Shown: positions 52,800 to 64,000 of the stretch, piece by piece
Position numbering within the stretch: position 1 is the stretch's first letter
Layout: each line of letters starts with the position of its first letter
Origin: Dermacentor variabilis
Taxonomy: Eukaryota; Arthropoda; Arachnida; Ixodida; Ixodidae
Length of the DNA stretch: 64,000 nt
Assembly (NCBI RefSeq): GCF_050947875.1
Contig: NC_134576.1
Coordinates: 51,584,255-51,648,254, forward strand
Direction of reading: 5' to 3'
Position numbers and translations under genes: made by a program
The notes under the pieces: model-generated
What the model was told of the DNA's origin: nothing
The model's database searches: none
The model's input: the letters and a program-made list of their open reading frames with translations, nothing else

Positions 52800-53320
52800 A
52801 TGATGCTTCCGCGGGAATCGTTCTATTCACTGCCCCAGATGACGTTATGTGCGTTGAAGTCCCCACAAACCAGCACATATGAGTTTGCGATACCAAACAC
52901 ATTCACAAAGCTGTCTACGGATATTTTGCTAGAACATTGTAGATAAAGACTGATCACTGTGACGCTTGTATTTCTAAAAGATATCTTGCATGCTACGAAC
53001 TGCGCTATATTTAAATCGCTCGACTGTATTAGATAGGACGGCAGGTCCTTTCTCACGCATTAAATCGCTCTGCTACTTCCAGCAATGCGCGATGATTTAT
53101 ATATAATATAGTTTGAAAGACGAAAGTACTCTCGTACGCCTGCCTCCTGTATACATAAAACAGGAAAGATATGTTGCGCTAGTAGTTTGCAAAAATCAGC
53201 TTATTTCGAAGGCTAGTAGCATTTCACTGAAGTATGAAAATATTATTGTAACGATTATTCATTGTAAGCCTGCCGTGGAGCCGTTAGTGATTGTGGAAGC
53301 ACCATAGAAAGCAGTGATTT
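52800..53320 (-). pseudogene. Endonuclease domain of the antisense LINE
   Basis: The N-terminal QWNATSLRNKL lies near 53245-53210, followed across frames by FPVLCIQEAGVREYFRL (with the Glu of CIQE). The frame 53056-52823 ends with VLVCGDFNAHNVIWGSE, the GDFNAH catalytic motif. The remaining SDH end lies beyond frameshifts toward 52620. Confidence 0.75.
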
Positions 53321-53700
53321 TACCTCTGTTAGGTCGTTTGCCTGTGGAATGGCACTGAGAATTGCACGCAGAGCTGTGAATCGCATGGGCAGGATCATCT
53401 GTGCTGCGTGTAAAGACGCGTAATCACCAAACGACGCTGAAGCTCCATGTGTGCTCGAAGCAGGTCGCTGAATAGTTGACTGAGATGGTCGCTGGTATGA
53501 CTGGTATGGTTGAGGCGAAGGCTGAGGTAGTCGCTCAGATTATAGATGAGGTTGCTGTTTTAATCGCAGAGGGCGTTGCTGAGAAGGTCGGCGAATTTCA
53601 CTCGAAGCCTGGGCAAGATGAGTAGTATTCTATAAAGGTGGATCGTTTCGCTCGCTGTCAGAACGTTGTCGACCTTAGTGCTTTAGAGCTGCAGAATAGT

Positions 53701-54590
53701 TCATATTGACTCCTTGCTGTTTTTCTTTGTTAGGAGTTGGAGTGCGCATCTTACAGCATCGAGGTTGGGTGGGGACGCATTACGAGCAGGCAGCCTTCCG
53801 TATTTCAACTCATGCCCACGTAACCTTGAGGCAGCTCTGCTCTGAGGGCACCCAGAGTAGGAAGCTGTATGGTTTCCGCCACAGTTGGCACACTTGGGCT
53901 GACACACAGGCTTGCACTCTGAATCGTTGTGGTCTTCTGAGCATATCTTGCAGCGACGTGGACTGCGGCAGTTCTTCAATAAACGTCCAAATCTCTCGCA
54001 GTTGTAGCATCTCAGAGCAGGGCCATAATATTCTTCTACGGGATGGCTCGTGAAACCTAAATGCACTCGTTGCCGCATTGGTTTGTCTTCTCTGAAATGG
54101 AGAATGACGGTTCTCAGAGGGCGTGATTCTACCGCTCCCCGTCTTCTTGGTGATTGTAGCGCCAAAATCCTTGAGGAAGTCAACCCGTTCTTCTTCCGTA
54201 TACTCAACTGGCACATCGCGTATCTTGCCAACATTCTTGGTATAAGATGCCGGAATGAATGGCTTGACTCCCAAACCAGCCACTTCGCTCATCGACAGTA
54301 GATGTCTTGCAGATGAGACTGAAATAACATTGACAGAGAAACTTCCATCTCTATTCACGCGGAATGACTGTATCTTTTCCTTTTCCGCGGAAACAATATC
54401 CGACGCAGGGCGGTTTGGATTCACTTGCCAGAAGTTCCGTCCTTCCTGCGAGGGTCGAAAAACAACTGCAATTCCCTCAGGAGAACGGCGTTTCGTCGCA
54501 GTCTATCTCTTCATCTTCACTTAGCTCATAGGTAGATGTCCTGTCGTCAACCCGTGGTTTCTTGGCTTCACTTTCGCTTGTCTCCGCCAT
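53701..54590 (-). pseudogene. ORF1 of the antisense LINE, three zinc knuckles
   Basis: I place the start at Met 54590 (MAETSESEAKKPRVDDRT), after which an acidic stretch frameshifts near 54480. The 54424-54234 part reads VNPNRPASDIVSAEKEKIQS and GVKPFIPASYTKNVGKIRDV. After a second frameshift near 54130 come SRPLRTVILHF and the knuckles: CYNCERFGRLLKNC, where Arg replaces the His, then CKICSEDHNDSEC and CANCGGNHTASYSGC. It ends at 53701. The role is RNA binding and chaperoning in the retrotransposon particle. An upstream open frame to 55076 is probably 5' UTR. Confidence 0.8.
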
Positions 54591-55099
54591 ATTCACTGAA
54601 GGTGCACTGGAAGGTAGGGCAGCGTTGGAAACTAGCGTCGCCGGCGTGATGACATTAGGCGCGCGTTGTAACACTTCCGAGTGCGACGCCGATTCTGCGG
54701 CACTCATGCGCCTAGGAACGCGATTTCGGAGATATGGCTCGTGCCGGTTTTCTTTGGTGCCGACCGCCGTGGTAGGCGTAGATGCGCTGTGGAGCGCAGC
54801 AAAAGCCACGCGATATTGTGCGCGATCTTTAACGCATAGGTATCCCACGAGATTTCTGTTCTCTCTGGGGGTTGTCCTCTCTATAGACAACAGCGAAGTC
54901 TCAACATAGCACTGATTCTTCGAAGAAAACAGAAAATAATATCTCACCGAAGAAGCAGCAGCCACTCGGAGGGACTTCGAACAGCAATGCTTACACAGAC
55001 CCGCATCTACACAGTGGCCCATTTCGGCGGGAAAGAGATTTGTCGAAACGCGGTGCGCGTGTTCACATTGCAACACACTCAGTGCTCCAAATTAATGTG

Positions 55100-55166
55100 A
55101 CGGTTGGCTTCGAACCCTGTTACCTCGGCACAGCAGCACCCATGCGCTAACCATTTGACCCCGGAC
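55100..55166 (-). repeat. tRNA-like SINE head, minus strand
   Basis: On the minus strand TGGTTAGCGCA (A box, 55143-55153) and GGTTCGAAGCC (B box, about 55106-55116) are spaced as in a tRNA. The acceptor stem does not pair convincingly, so this is a tRNA-derived SINE head or pseudogene. Confidence 0.6.
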
Positions 55167-57435
55167 CACGCAGTGTCCAAGGCACGCGGGAAAACTGTTA
55201 GACGCACACCAGCATAGATACATAGCCCCCGGAAAGTACGTGAATTGCTAGAAACATGCTAACGCCATTAAAGCCACCACAGGGCCTTAGGCCACAGGTA
55301 CAAATATGAGACAATTTTACAGACTATCCATGATTCTCATGGCAGCTGAACTATCTCAGCGCCACACGTAGCTCTATTGATTTTCGTAGGAAACTTTATG
55401 CTATGGTGCCCTTCCTGCAAAGTCATCTCAGCTTGACCTAACGCAGAAAAACTGGCGCTGTCGCACACATGAACGATGCACGACGTTTGCTACGAGGATG
55501 TGTGCCCACAGCGACAGTGGCGCTGTTTGTGAACACAAGCTTAGCCCGCAAACAGGGCTTCAGGTTTAGTGCCTCGATATACTAGCCTCCGGTTCTCATC
55601 CATTAAGGTAATTTGCCCCTCTTCGCACGCTGTTTGTATCGTGTTTGCTCGCCTACTACTGGCGTTTCCGAAATACGCTTTAGCGTGTTTTCATTAAAAC
55701 CAAGAAGTTCCACTATACCTAGCTGCTGAACCGCGGGAGGCGAAAGAACGCTGCCAAAGCACTCTAATTCCCGTCCGAGCCTGCGAAAGCGACACATAAT
55801 GAACGTGTGGCCTTGGAAATCCCGTTGCTGATAACTTTCATTGCATTTTCTCTCTCTTCTACTTTCTTCTTTATTTAGCGTTATACTGCGCCGCCTTGCG
55901 AACCACGCCCGTCGACCCGCGGCTATAGTACGGAACGGTGGTCGCCACGGCCAACAAGATCTCCGCAAATCAATACACTGGCCTGCGACCACAATACTAA
56001 GCACGTTTGCGCACGCACGTACGTACAGTAACCAAACACACACGCACGCAGGCGCACGCACGCGTACACACGCACACACATGTTGACGTGCAATGGCCAC
56101 CAAGTCAGTATACGCGACTGATCGCCCAGATCCACCCTGTATAAACGAACCGCGCGGAGCCCAGCGTGAAAACGGTTTCCCCTACTGTTGGCCTTTAGCT
56201 TCTTTTCGCGATCAGCGTGCAAGTTGATCTCCCGTATATATAGGCTCGTTTTCTTTTTTTTTTCTTCGGGTAATAAAGATGGTCGTCTGTGGCAAAGAAG
56301 CAGCTGTGAAACGAAACAGACACACACACACAAGAAAAAGAGAGAACACAGCAGTATTGGGCACACATACGCCCGGCTATGAGGGTTCGATACGTAAAAG
56401 CGCTGGCGTCGGCTGCCGCGCGGGCGTGGTCGGGGGGGGGGAGGGGGTGGCGAGCTCCCTCGAACAGCTGTCAGCGCTCAAATCAAGAGCGATGAGCCCG
56501 GATTTCCAGGCCGGACCGGAGGCGCAGGCACACGAGACTCTGCAGCCGCGGTGCGAGCCGCGCAACAACCCCGTCGGCGTCCGCTGCCGCGTAACGCCGG
56601 GACTATGCAGCCCGCGTGGCCGGCTGAGCCGGAGCGCAAACGCACGCCTTCCATCCCGCGGGCGCGATGCCCGGACCAGACCGGCGTCGAGTCCTGCGGT
56701 ATTTTCTTTATGAAAACTCTCTCTCTCTCTTCTGCAGCTATTTCTTATTCTGTACCCAGCGGCTGGCGCACTGGATGAAACGCGCTGCTGGACACGCACG
56801 TGCACGTGTTCGGTGCAGGGTTGCGCATATGAGCGTGGATTTAAGGTCCGTGCGTGTTACGATACGCAGATCGCGGGATTCTTTCCGCTTCTCGGCAACG
56901 GGCCAGAGGAATTGATTCTTATGCAAAAACGGGAGTGGGCTCTCGCGATTCTGCCACGAAGGCTTTGGAAGCCGCAATGCAGGCTCTTTTGTAAGCTTGG
57001 CAAAGAACAGCAGCGGCATTCGGGAGCTAATGTAATGCGGAAAAGCCTGACTTACAAGCAGGATTACACAGGTTGAATACATTTTACCCCGTCAATGATT
57101 GATGGACGCGGCCTATGCGTGCCGCAAGTGCTATAAATGTGCGTGAAATTGCCTTCGATGGGAGACACGTACCGCTGCGTGCGAAACTAGTTCGCGGCAT
57201 TGAATTGCGCGTTGCAGTCCCGAAGAACGACACCCATTCAGCCATATTGGAAGCGATGAATGCGTATTCGCGTGTCGATGGAGGACTGAGATATTCTCGG
57301 ACACGAAGAGGGAAAACAGAAGAGAGAAAAAGCCAACCTATTCAGAAACACGAGCGAAAAAATTAGTAATGTGCCCCGTTTTTGTTGTACTTATACATCA
57401 TTTCTTAACACTTCCTTGGTGGTAGTTGGGAGGTC
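55167..57435. other. Unassigned, with CA/GC-rich repeats at 56035-56085
   Basis: ACACACACGCACGCAGGCGC-type sequence at about 56035-56085 and a G run near 56430-56447. Opposite-strand frames of 142-166 aa (55603-56103, 56279-56713, 56377-56805) are GC-rich shadows without domains. Confidence 0.4.
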
Positions 57436-57637
<202 letters not shown>

Positions 57638-59702
57638 CGACGCTAATGGTGAAAATCCTTGACAATTGCACATGCAAAGAATGCGAATTAATAACGAAGC
57701 GGGTGTCAGAACTCTCTTGAAGTTCGGAAGCAAATGCGCAAGACATTTAATATGTATATTATATTAAGCGACAGCGCTTCTTCAATGGTATGATACGCAA
57801 TAATCAGCGACAGCACATGTTTAAGAGTTTATGAAGGGCAAACACAACAAAATTTAGGCTTCTGAAAAGCGTTTTAAATGTGGGAGCATAAGGAAACGTC
57901 TTATCTGAAGACCCGTAATCCTTCCTTTTATCGATGCTACAAGAAGCGGTTTAAAATATCAGCCCATACTTTCTTGATATGGAAGAAGGTCACTGACGAA
58001 GTCAAAGTGGGTGTCTAGTTGAACTCAGCATAAGTTCTTCTCGCGCTTATTCTCACTTTTCTTTAAAATATTATTTATTATTTTATTGTTATCGAATACT
58101 TATCTGTATCGCGGACCGCTCGTAATATTAAAGATCCCGTTAATACGCTACATTTTACAATATTCAAATTTCTTACATCCGTAGCCATTCCCCCAGTACA
58201 CGATTCTTGACCAATCCCGAAGCGTAGGTAGGCCGAGAACCAATCAGCCAACAGATTTCAAAAAGATTGGCAAAGGCTGATTGGTGGGAAAACTTCATCT
58301 ATCCACTGGTAAGTGTGAGAACAAGATGGCAAAAACGAAGGCGGTACGACGACGATCTAATAGAATACTTTATTTTTTGCAAACTGTGCAGTTGCATTTT
58401 TTTACAACACTGAGCCAACAGCAGAAGCTAAACTAAAAGCTCGTGAATGAAATGTGATTATTGATGGCAGCACTGCCACAGAATATATAGAGAAACTGCA
58501 CAATGTATTTAACGAAAATACAAATACGCAGAAGCCAAGTAGCCGGACGATGTCACTTCATTGATCGACTTCTGAGATAGTGTCGTATTTGAAGGACGTT
58601 GAGAATAAGAGCTGCACTTAAAGCCGCACTGCGAATTACTATAGCATCAAGTATCAGCTGGTCTGAGTGAACCTATCGCTTTTTTTTTTCTTGCCTCCGA
58701 AATCCTGTAAACGCGTACACGCAAGTCCTCGTCGCGCACCTTGGAGATCTCGCGTTAAATACACCTAGCGCCGAATATTCACGATATGACCGTGGTTAGC
58801 GCGCCCGGCTCCTAGTCACACATCCAAGTCATAACCCGTTTATAACTGAAGGGGCCAACAGCACAAAAGTACGACGCTTGCGGCTGTGAGTAAACAACTT
58901 CACGACATCTGTGCACCTGCCCACGTTACGCACACAGGTGGCACGCAAATTCGGGAGCTGTGTACTCCGTTGTGGACATTGGACAGCCGAGCAGTGGAAG
59001 CAACAGACACTACGACCGTGAGCACGACGGACGTACACGCTGAAGGCAGCCAAATTTCCTCTACTTCACTTCCTGCGCTTCACTTGCCAGATGGGCTGTG
59101 ATGGTGGCGTGTGCAGCGTCAGAATCTTGTGCGCCGATTTTACTTTCGTTACTCATCTTTCTCCCTTCCTATCGCTTTCAGTTCTTTATATCTTTCCCCC
59201 ATACAGGGTAGTAAAGCGCGCTCTTTTATTTTTGGGCGAGGAAGGAAGAGGGGAGGGGGATAACATTGCTACCTATCCTCGATCTCTCTCTCTCTCTCCA
59301 CCAATGACGCGAGCCCAATCCCCAGTGCCTTAGGCTATGTTTTGTTTGTCTTTGCCCCATCGTGAGTGTGGGGCTAAGGGTGAGCAGGTGGCATCGTGAT
59401 ACGAAGACTACAACGCCGATCACCCACCCCAGCGTATAAAGGAAGGGAAAGAGCAAATCCCGTGCTCGTGTTTTGTAACGGCTGTCACAAGTAAACGAAG
59501 CTCGCTAGACTGATACTCGTTGCAACCTACGAACGGACTCAAGCCTGACAAGCCATCTGATACGCATCCAGAAACACTCACTGCATCCTACTCGGATTGA
59601 TGGGAAGTGAAAGCGACTTGATAATCGATCGGAACAACTAATTGCGTTTATTACCGTAAGGCAACACTGGGGGTGCGAAATACACGGTAATGACTGAATG
59701 AT
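57638..59702. other. Unassigned stretch with one A-box-like motif
   Basis: TGGTTAGCGCG at 58793-58803 looks like a tRNA A box but no B box follows. A CT run lies at 59283-59298. No coding domain recognised. Confidence 0.4.
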
Positions 59703-59718
59703 TGGCCGATCGATCGAT

Positions 59719-59805
<87 letters not shown>
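59703..59805. repeat. (GATT)n microsatellite with GATC start
   Basis: Four GATC units followed by about 20 GATT units. Confidence 0.97.
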
Positions 59806-60475
<670 letters not shown>

Positions 60476-62119
60476 ACAACAGTGTGAGAAGGAACGAAAG
60501 AAAAGCTATCAAATTCTGGAAAATATGTTTTTGAAAACACAGAACCAATAAAATAGAAATCTTATGCTATTTAAGAACAAGCGTATTTATTTAAAACGAT
60601 GAATGACACATTTTTGTACCTTTCCTGCCTCGATCGTCTTCCCACCCCAGGTTTGTAATGGTTTCGATAAATGCATTGTTATTTTAGAGTACTTGTTAAA
60701 TGGCATATGATGAGTAGTAAATGCGCTGTGTACATGTAAACCAGTGCGAAAGCCACGGTGAGCTGCTCTTTCTTCTTCTGTCTCTTGCAATGAAGCTAGG
60801 AAGCAGACGACGCGCAGCATTGTTGAAGGCACAGGGTTATTTTTCTATCGTGATCCGGCATGTGCTTTAGTATTCCAGTCACGATAGCTTTACCAAGCCA
60901 GTCATCAAAATACAAAAGTTGTTATTTATGCCGAGAATAACGCGGTTTAGAAGCACGGTTTTTTGAGCGAGATTATTTTAGTCGCGGGGGCAATCCGCTG
61001 CCGCGCTTTGGTCATCTGGGCGGGGCCTCACCTTTTTTCTAAAGTTGTACCCGACTATAGATGATCAGGTGGGGAGGTCGGAAGCATGTACACGGTAGCA
61101 ACGAGCTAAAGAATAATTTCCATTGTCTGCAGCATTTTCGCGGTATAGCGAAATTGCAGTAAACAAACTCCTTTTCATTGCTGTCGCCGTTAGAATTTGG
61201 GGAGTGTGGCCGCGGACATAAGCCGTAATTTCATGTCATAGCCACAGCCAACGAGACAACTCGGTAGGCGAGGCGGCCAATATTACTTGCACCGAAATGC
61301 TTCAAATGCAATGACAAGAGCTGATGCTTGCCGACGCATCGCGCTTCGTTAGGGATAATTGAAAAGATTCCCAGGCACTTTCTTGCTCCGTGTCGTCGGA
61401 AAGAGCCAACTATACCCAACCGCCAGACGCAAGAGCGAGTAATGATCATTTCACTGAGTCCCAGTTATGGCCAAGAGCATAGTAATAGCCTTGAAATGCA
61501 ACAATCAAGTAAATAGTCACGGTAAATGTTCTGCACGTCAATAAGGAGCAGATGCAATGAACTGAAACCTATCATGTTCCTTATTGGTCCAACTGGACGA
61601 GTAAAAAATAAATGACCAGATCGAGTGATTTGGCTTTCCTCATCCTGCGATGTTCTGTGACTTCTGACTGAGGCTGAAGCAATAACTTCCACGGAGAGCA
61701 ATGTTCCAGAAATGAGAGAGTAGCCCATAAAGCGGACACCGTCTCCTTTCAAAATACTCCACCTTCGATAAAGGTGCTACACGAAAGTCACGTCCGACCT
61801 CATTCATTAAAATAAATAAATACATAAATAATAATAATAGACCTCCTTACTTGCCGCCACTGAACTCTTTGCTCGAAATGACTCTGGACCAGTTTCCATC
61901 TTCTGACCTGTACTGACAGGAGGTTCGCAATCTACGGAAACGACGAATGTCGTTTCGAACCATAAAAAAAAATTTGGGGCACCTCGAACGTTTTGTCGAC
62001 AACGGGTCCACTATAACATTTCTAACTGTACTGGAAGAAATCTTGTCCGCGAAACTCATTTTGCGAAGTTTTTGCCGGACTCAACCCAACACCACCTCTC
62101 CCGCGGGCGAACTACTTTA
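60476..62119. other. Unassigned stretch
   Basis: AAATAAATAAATAC near 61809-61823 may be a LINE tail. Otherwise nothing recognised on either strand. Confidence 0.4.
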
Positions 62120-62125
62120 CCTCTC

Positions 62126-62159
<34 letters not shown>

Positions 62160-62162
62160 ACT
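62120..62162. repeat. (CT)n microsatellite
   Basis: CTCTCT units with one GTCT interruption. Confidence 0.95.
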
Positions 62163-62878
62163 CATCCGGCCTTCTTCCGGCTTCCCGAATCAGGAGGAAG
62201 TGCTGGAGTATAGGAGCAGACACTCGAAGTAAGCGAACGCGTCGGTAATCGCTCCTCACAAAAGCCGTTAGTCCCCACCGGGCATCCAATAAGAGCCGCT
62301 CCACACGTGTAGGGACATCTCGGGAAAACGCGGGGAGGAGGGCGTCTAGGTGAAAGGCGCTGACTGAAGCACCGGTGCAATCCCAGGACAGCCGCCGATA
62401 CACAGACAAGGAGAAGCGCTTCCGAGACGCTGCGGTGAAACTCAATGGGCATGGCTTTGCCGAACCCACGACCGCGAAGCAATCAGCGAGTTTTCTGCTG
62501 GCCGTCAAGCCACCCCACGGCGTTCGCCACGCGTCCTGGTGGGCCAGGAAATGAGGCGGCACCAAGCGGCCGTCGCGAGACGACGGGGGGATTTTCCAGG
62601 CTACACGCTACGCCGCGGGGCGAGGAGGACGGAATCCGTGTTAATCTGCGCATCTGAACACGGTTGTATTTGGGTGGCACTGCACACCATTCCATGCCAG
62701 CGGACCCCGCCTGTCGACCAGTACAGCTATATATATACCACGACATCGACTACAGAATTCAAGTTTAAGGCGGAGCTTTCTTTACAAACGCTCCAGGAAT
62801 TTGGTGGCCGTGTCTCTCTGGTGCTCGCGCTGGTTTGCCGAACTACTTCGCACGAAGAAAAAGGGAAAGTTGCGTGCC
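62163..62878. other. Unassigned, GC-rich
   Basis: A 135-aa minus-strand frame (62158-62565) overlaps another of 106 aa; neither shows a domain. Confidence 0.4.
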
Positions 62879-62945
62879 CTGACGGTGCGACCGAGGCTCG
62901 GTGTTCCAGCACAACAGTCTGACGCTCTAACCATCCGGCCATCAC
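62879..62945 (-). repeat. tRNA-like SINE head, minus strand
   Basis: The minus strand has TGGTTAGAGCG (A box, 62923-62933) followed by AGACTGTTGTGCTGGAACAC and a weak B-box-like GGTCGCACC. Same A-box type as at 17941-18010. Not a functional tRNA by eye. Confidence 0.45.
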
Positions 62946-63279
62946 GTCAACGATGGCACGCAACCTTCTCCCGGGTGAACGTCATGTAGCTGTCAGGTAA
63001 AATTGACGCGTGCGTCACGTAGCACGTCAGAGAGCTCGTGCGCGCTTCAAGGGCGCGCGTGCTCACCGGTTTCCGTTAGGCCACAGACAAAAAGATAAAA
63101 CGGATGAACAATGTGGCCAACTTTACCACTGTCCTGCGCGTCTCCCTACCGTTTTTCCCTCGACAAGCCTCAAACGTCGGATTCTCCTTCGTTAAATCGG
63201 TGCGCCGAAGACTCACGTTATGCATTCGCATGAACTGCATGCTGTTTGCATTCCAGTGTAGCTTGTGAACTATGAAGGA

Positions 63280-63282
<3 letters not shown>
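62946..63282. other. Unassigned stretch
   Basis: No family recognised. Confidence 0.4.

Positions 63283-63371
<89 letters not shown>
63283..63371. repeat. (TA)n microsatellite, about 89 bp
   Basis: About 44 uninterrupted TA units. Confidence 0.98.
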
Positions 63372-63373
<2 letters not shown>

Positions 63374-64000
63374 TTCAACGCTACAGTATTGACCTTGCAG
63401 AAACCAACAACACATTAGCCGCATCCGTTAGCACTTTAACCTAATGTCATAAAACCATGAATCCTGTAATGCTGTCAGAACGCTAATTGATCATGAGCAA
63501 AGGCTTTGAGTAAAGTGCGAAGGGCAGTGGGGTACACGGGCCGACTTGCTTGATAGAAAGTTGTGGATTTTCGACACGAAATTTATCGGCCTTTTAAAGC
63601 GAAGCTTTCTTTCATTTCCCCGTATACTTGTGCTGCTTCCTGGCGTCTGGTAGCTACTCCGTCTCACTGAGCAGACAAGAACTTGGGTAACTGGTTATGC
63701 GTCACTCGGTGCGTTCATATTCTTGACTATTCCCTGATCATGGTGGCATTCTAGAAATTTTTACAAAGGAAGATACTCTTCAACCTTCCAGACAAGGAAC
63801 TTCAAGACGAAGACCTCGAGGTAAAGGCACTATGAAGCGTATGCGCTACTCCGAGTAAACGCTCGCCCCCTTGCGGCTGCGCCGAGAAACAGCCGATCTA
63901 GGTTCAGCCACAGGTTCTTAGATTGCAGCGTTCGCTGTAACGTTGCCCCCCAGTTCTCAAATCGCCGCGATGCCGCTGCGCACAATCCCGAAAAAAAGAA
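63372..64000. other. Unassigned stretch to window end
   Basis: TTTTAAAGCGAAGCTTTC at about 63592-63610 repeats the motif at 8855-8872. Nothing else recognised. Confidence 0.4.

Larger units (their letters stand above)
49690..54600 (-). mobile_element. Nearly full-length antisense I-type LINE
   Basis: From right to left: ORF1 with a zinc-knuckle triplet (54590-53701), ORF2 endonuclease (about 53320-52800), linker and RT (52345-50977), RNase H (about 50400-50150) and a C-terminal zinc knuckle (about 49915-49850). About 4.9 kb in all. Order and domains match the I superfamily. At least six frame changes are visible, but RT and RNase H motifs remain readable. It is a different subfamily from the LINE at 39.9-44.8 kb. 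Confidence 0.85.

Overview
This is eukaryotic nuclear DNA, almost certainly from a hard (ixodid) tick. The strongest taxonomic clue is a complete tRNA-derived SINE at 4513-4755 that I recognise from memory as the tick Ruka family. Several LINE families, Ty3/gypsy-like elements and interspersed repeats also look like abundant tick repeats. I find no bacterial-style operon, no rRNA, no functional tRNA, no CRISPR array and no convincing host exon. Family names come from remembered motifs, not from a search.

Layout. 1-8.1 kb: a broken RNase H-bearing LINE (1268-2640), then a long decayed LINE with esterase-like, endonuclease and RT parts (3360-7260) interrupted by the SINE, then the 3' end of another I-type LINE in antisense (7363-8075). 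8.1-10.7 kb is mostly unrecognised. 10.7-13.0 kb is an antisense Jockey/CR1-like LINE. 13-18 kb is mostly unassigned. 18.08-18.69 kb is an I-type LINE insertion with a 5' inversion. 24.13-25.97 kb is the most intact object: a full-length pogo/Tigger-like DNA transposon with terminal inverted repeats, TA flanks and an uninterrupted 413-aa transposase. 28.7-30.7 kb is an internally deleted Ty3/gypsy element. 32.3-34.5 kb is a pair of LTR-like repeats around an unrecognised interior.

34.5-39.9 kb is a nest: pieces of one plus-strand Jockey-like RT appear in collinear order, separated by an antisense gypsy gag, an antisense RTE element and a LINE 3' end. 39.9-44.8 kb is an I-type LINE with ORF1 and ORF2, interrupted by a 1.2-kb insertion. 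45-48.8 kb holds a gypsy integrase tail, an abundant tick repeat, a 0.3-kb tetranucleotide array and minisatellite-like units. 48.8-54.6 kb is a LINE 3' end followed by a nearly full-length antisense I-type LINE. 55-64 kb is mainly unassigned sequence with long microsatellites and tRNA-like SINE heads.

Nearly all coding sequence here is dead transposon protein carrying frameshifts or stops. The pogo-like transposase is the only long, uninterrupted and domain-complete gene. The biology on view is the layering and decay of mobile elements; I do not see a new cellular system.
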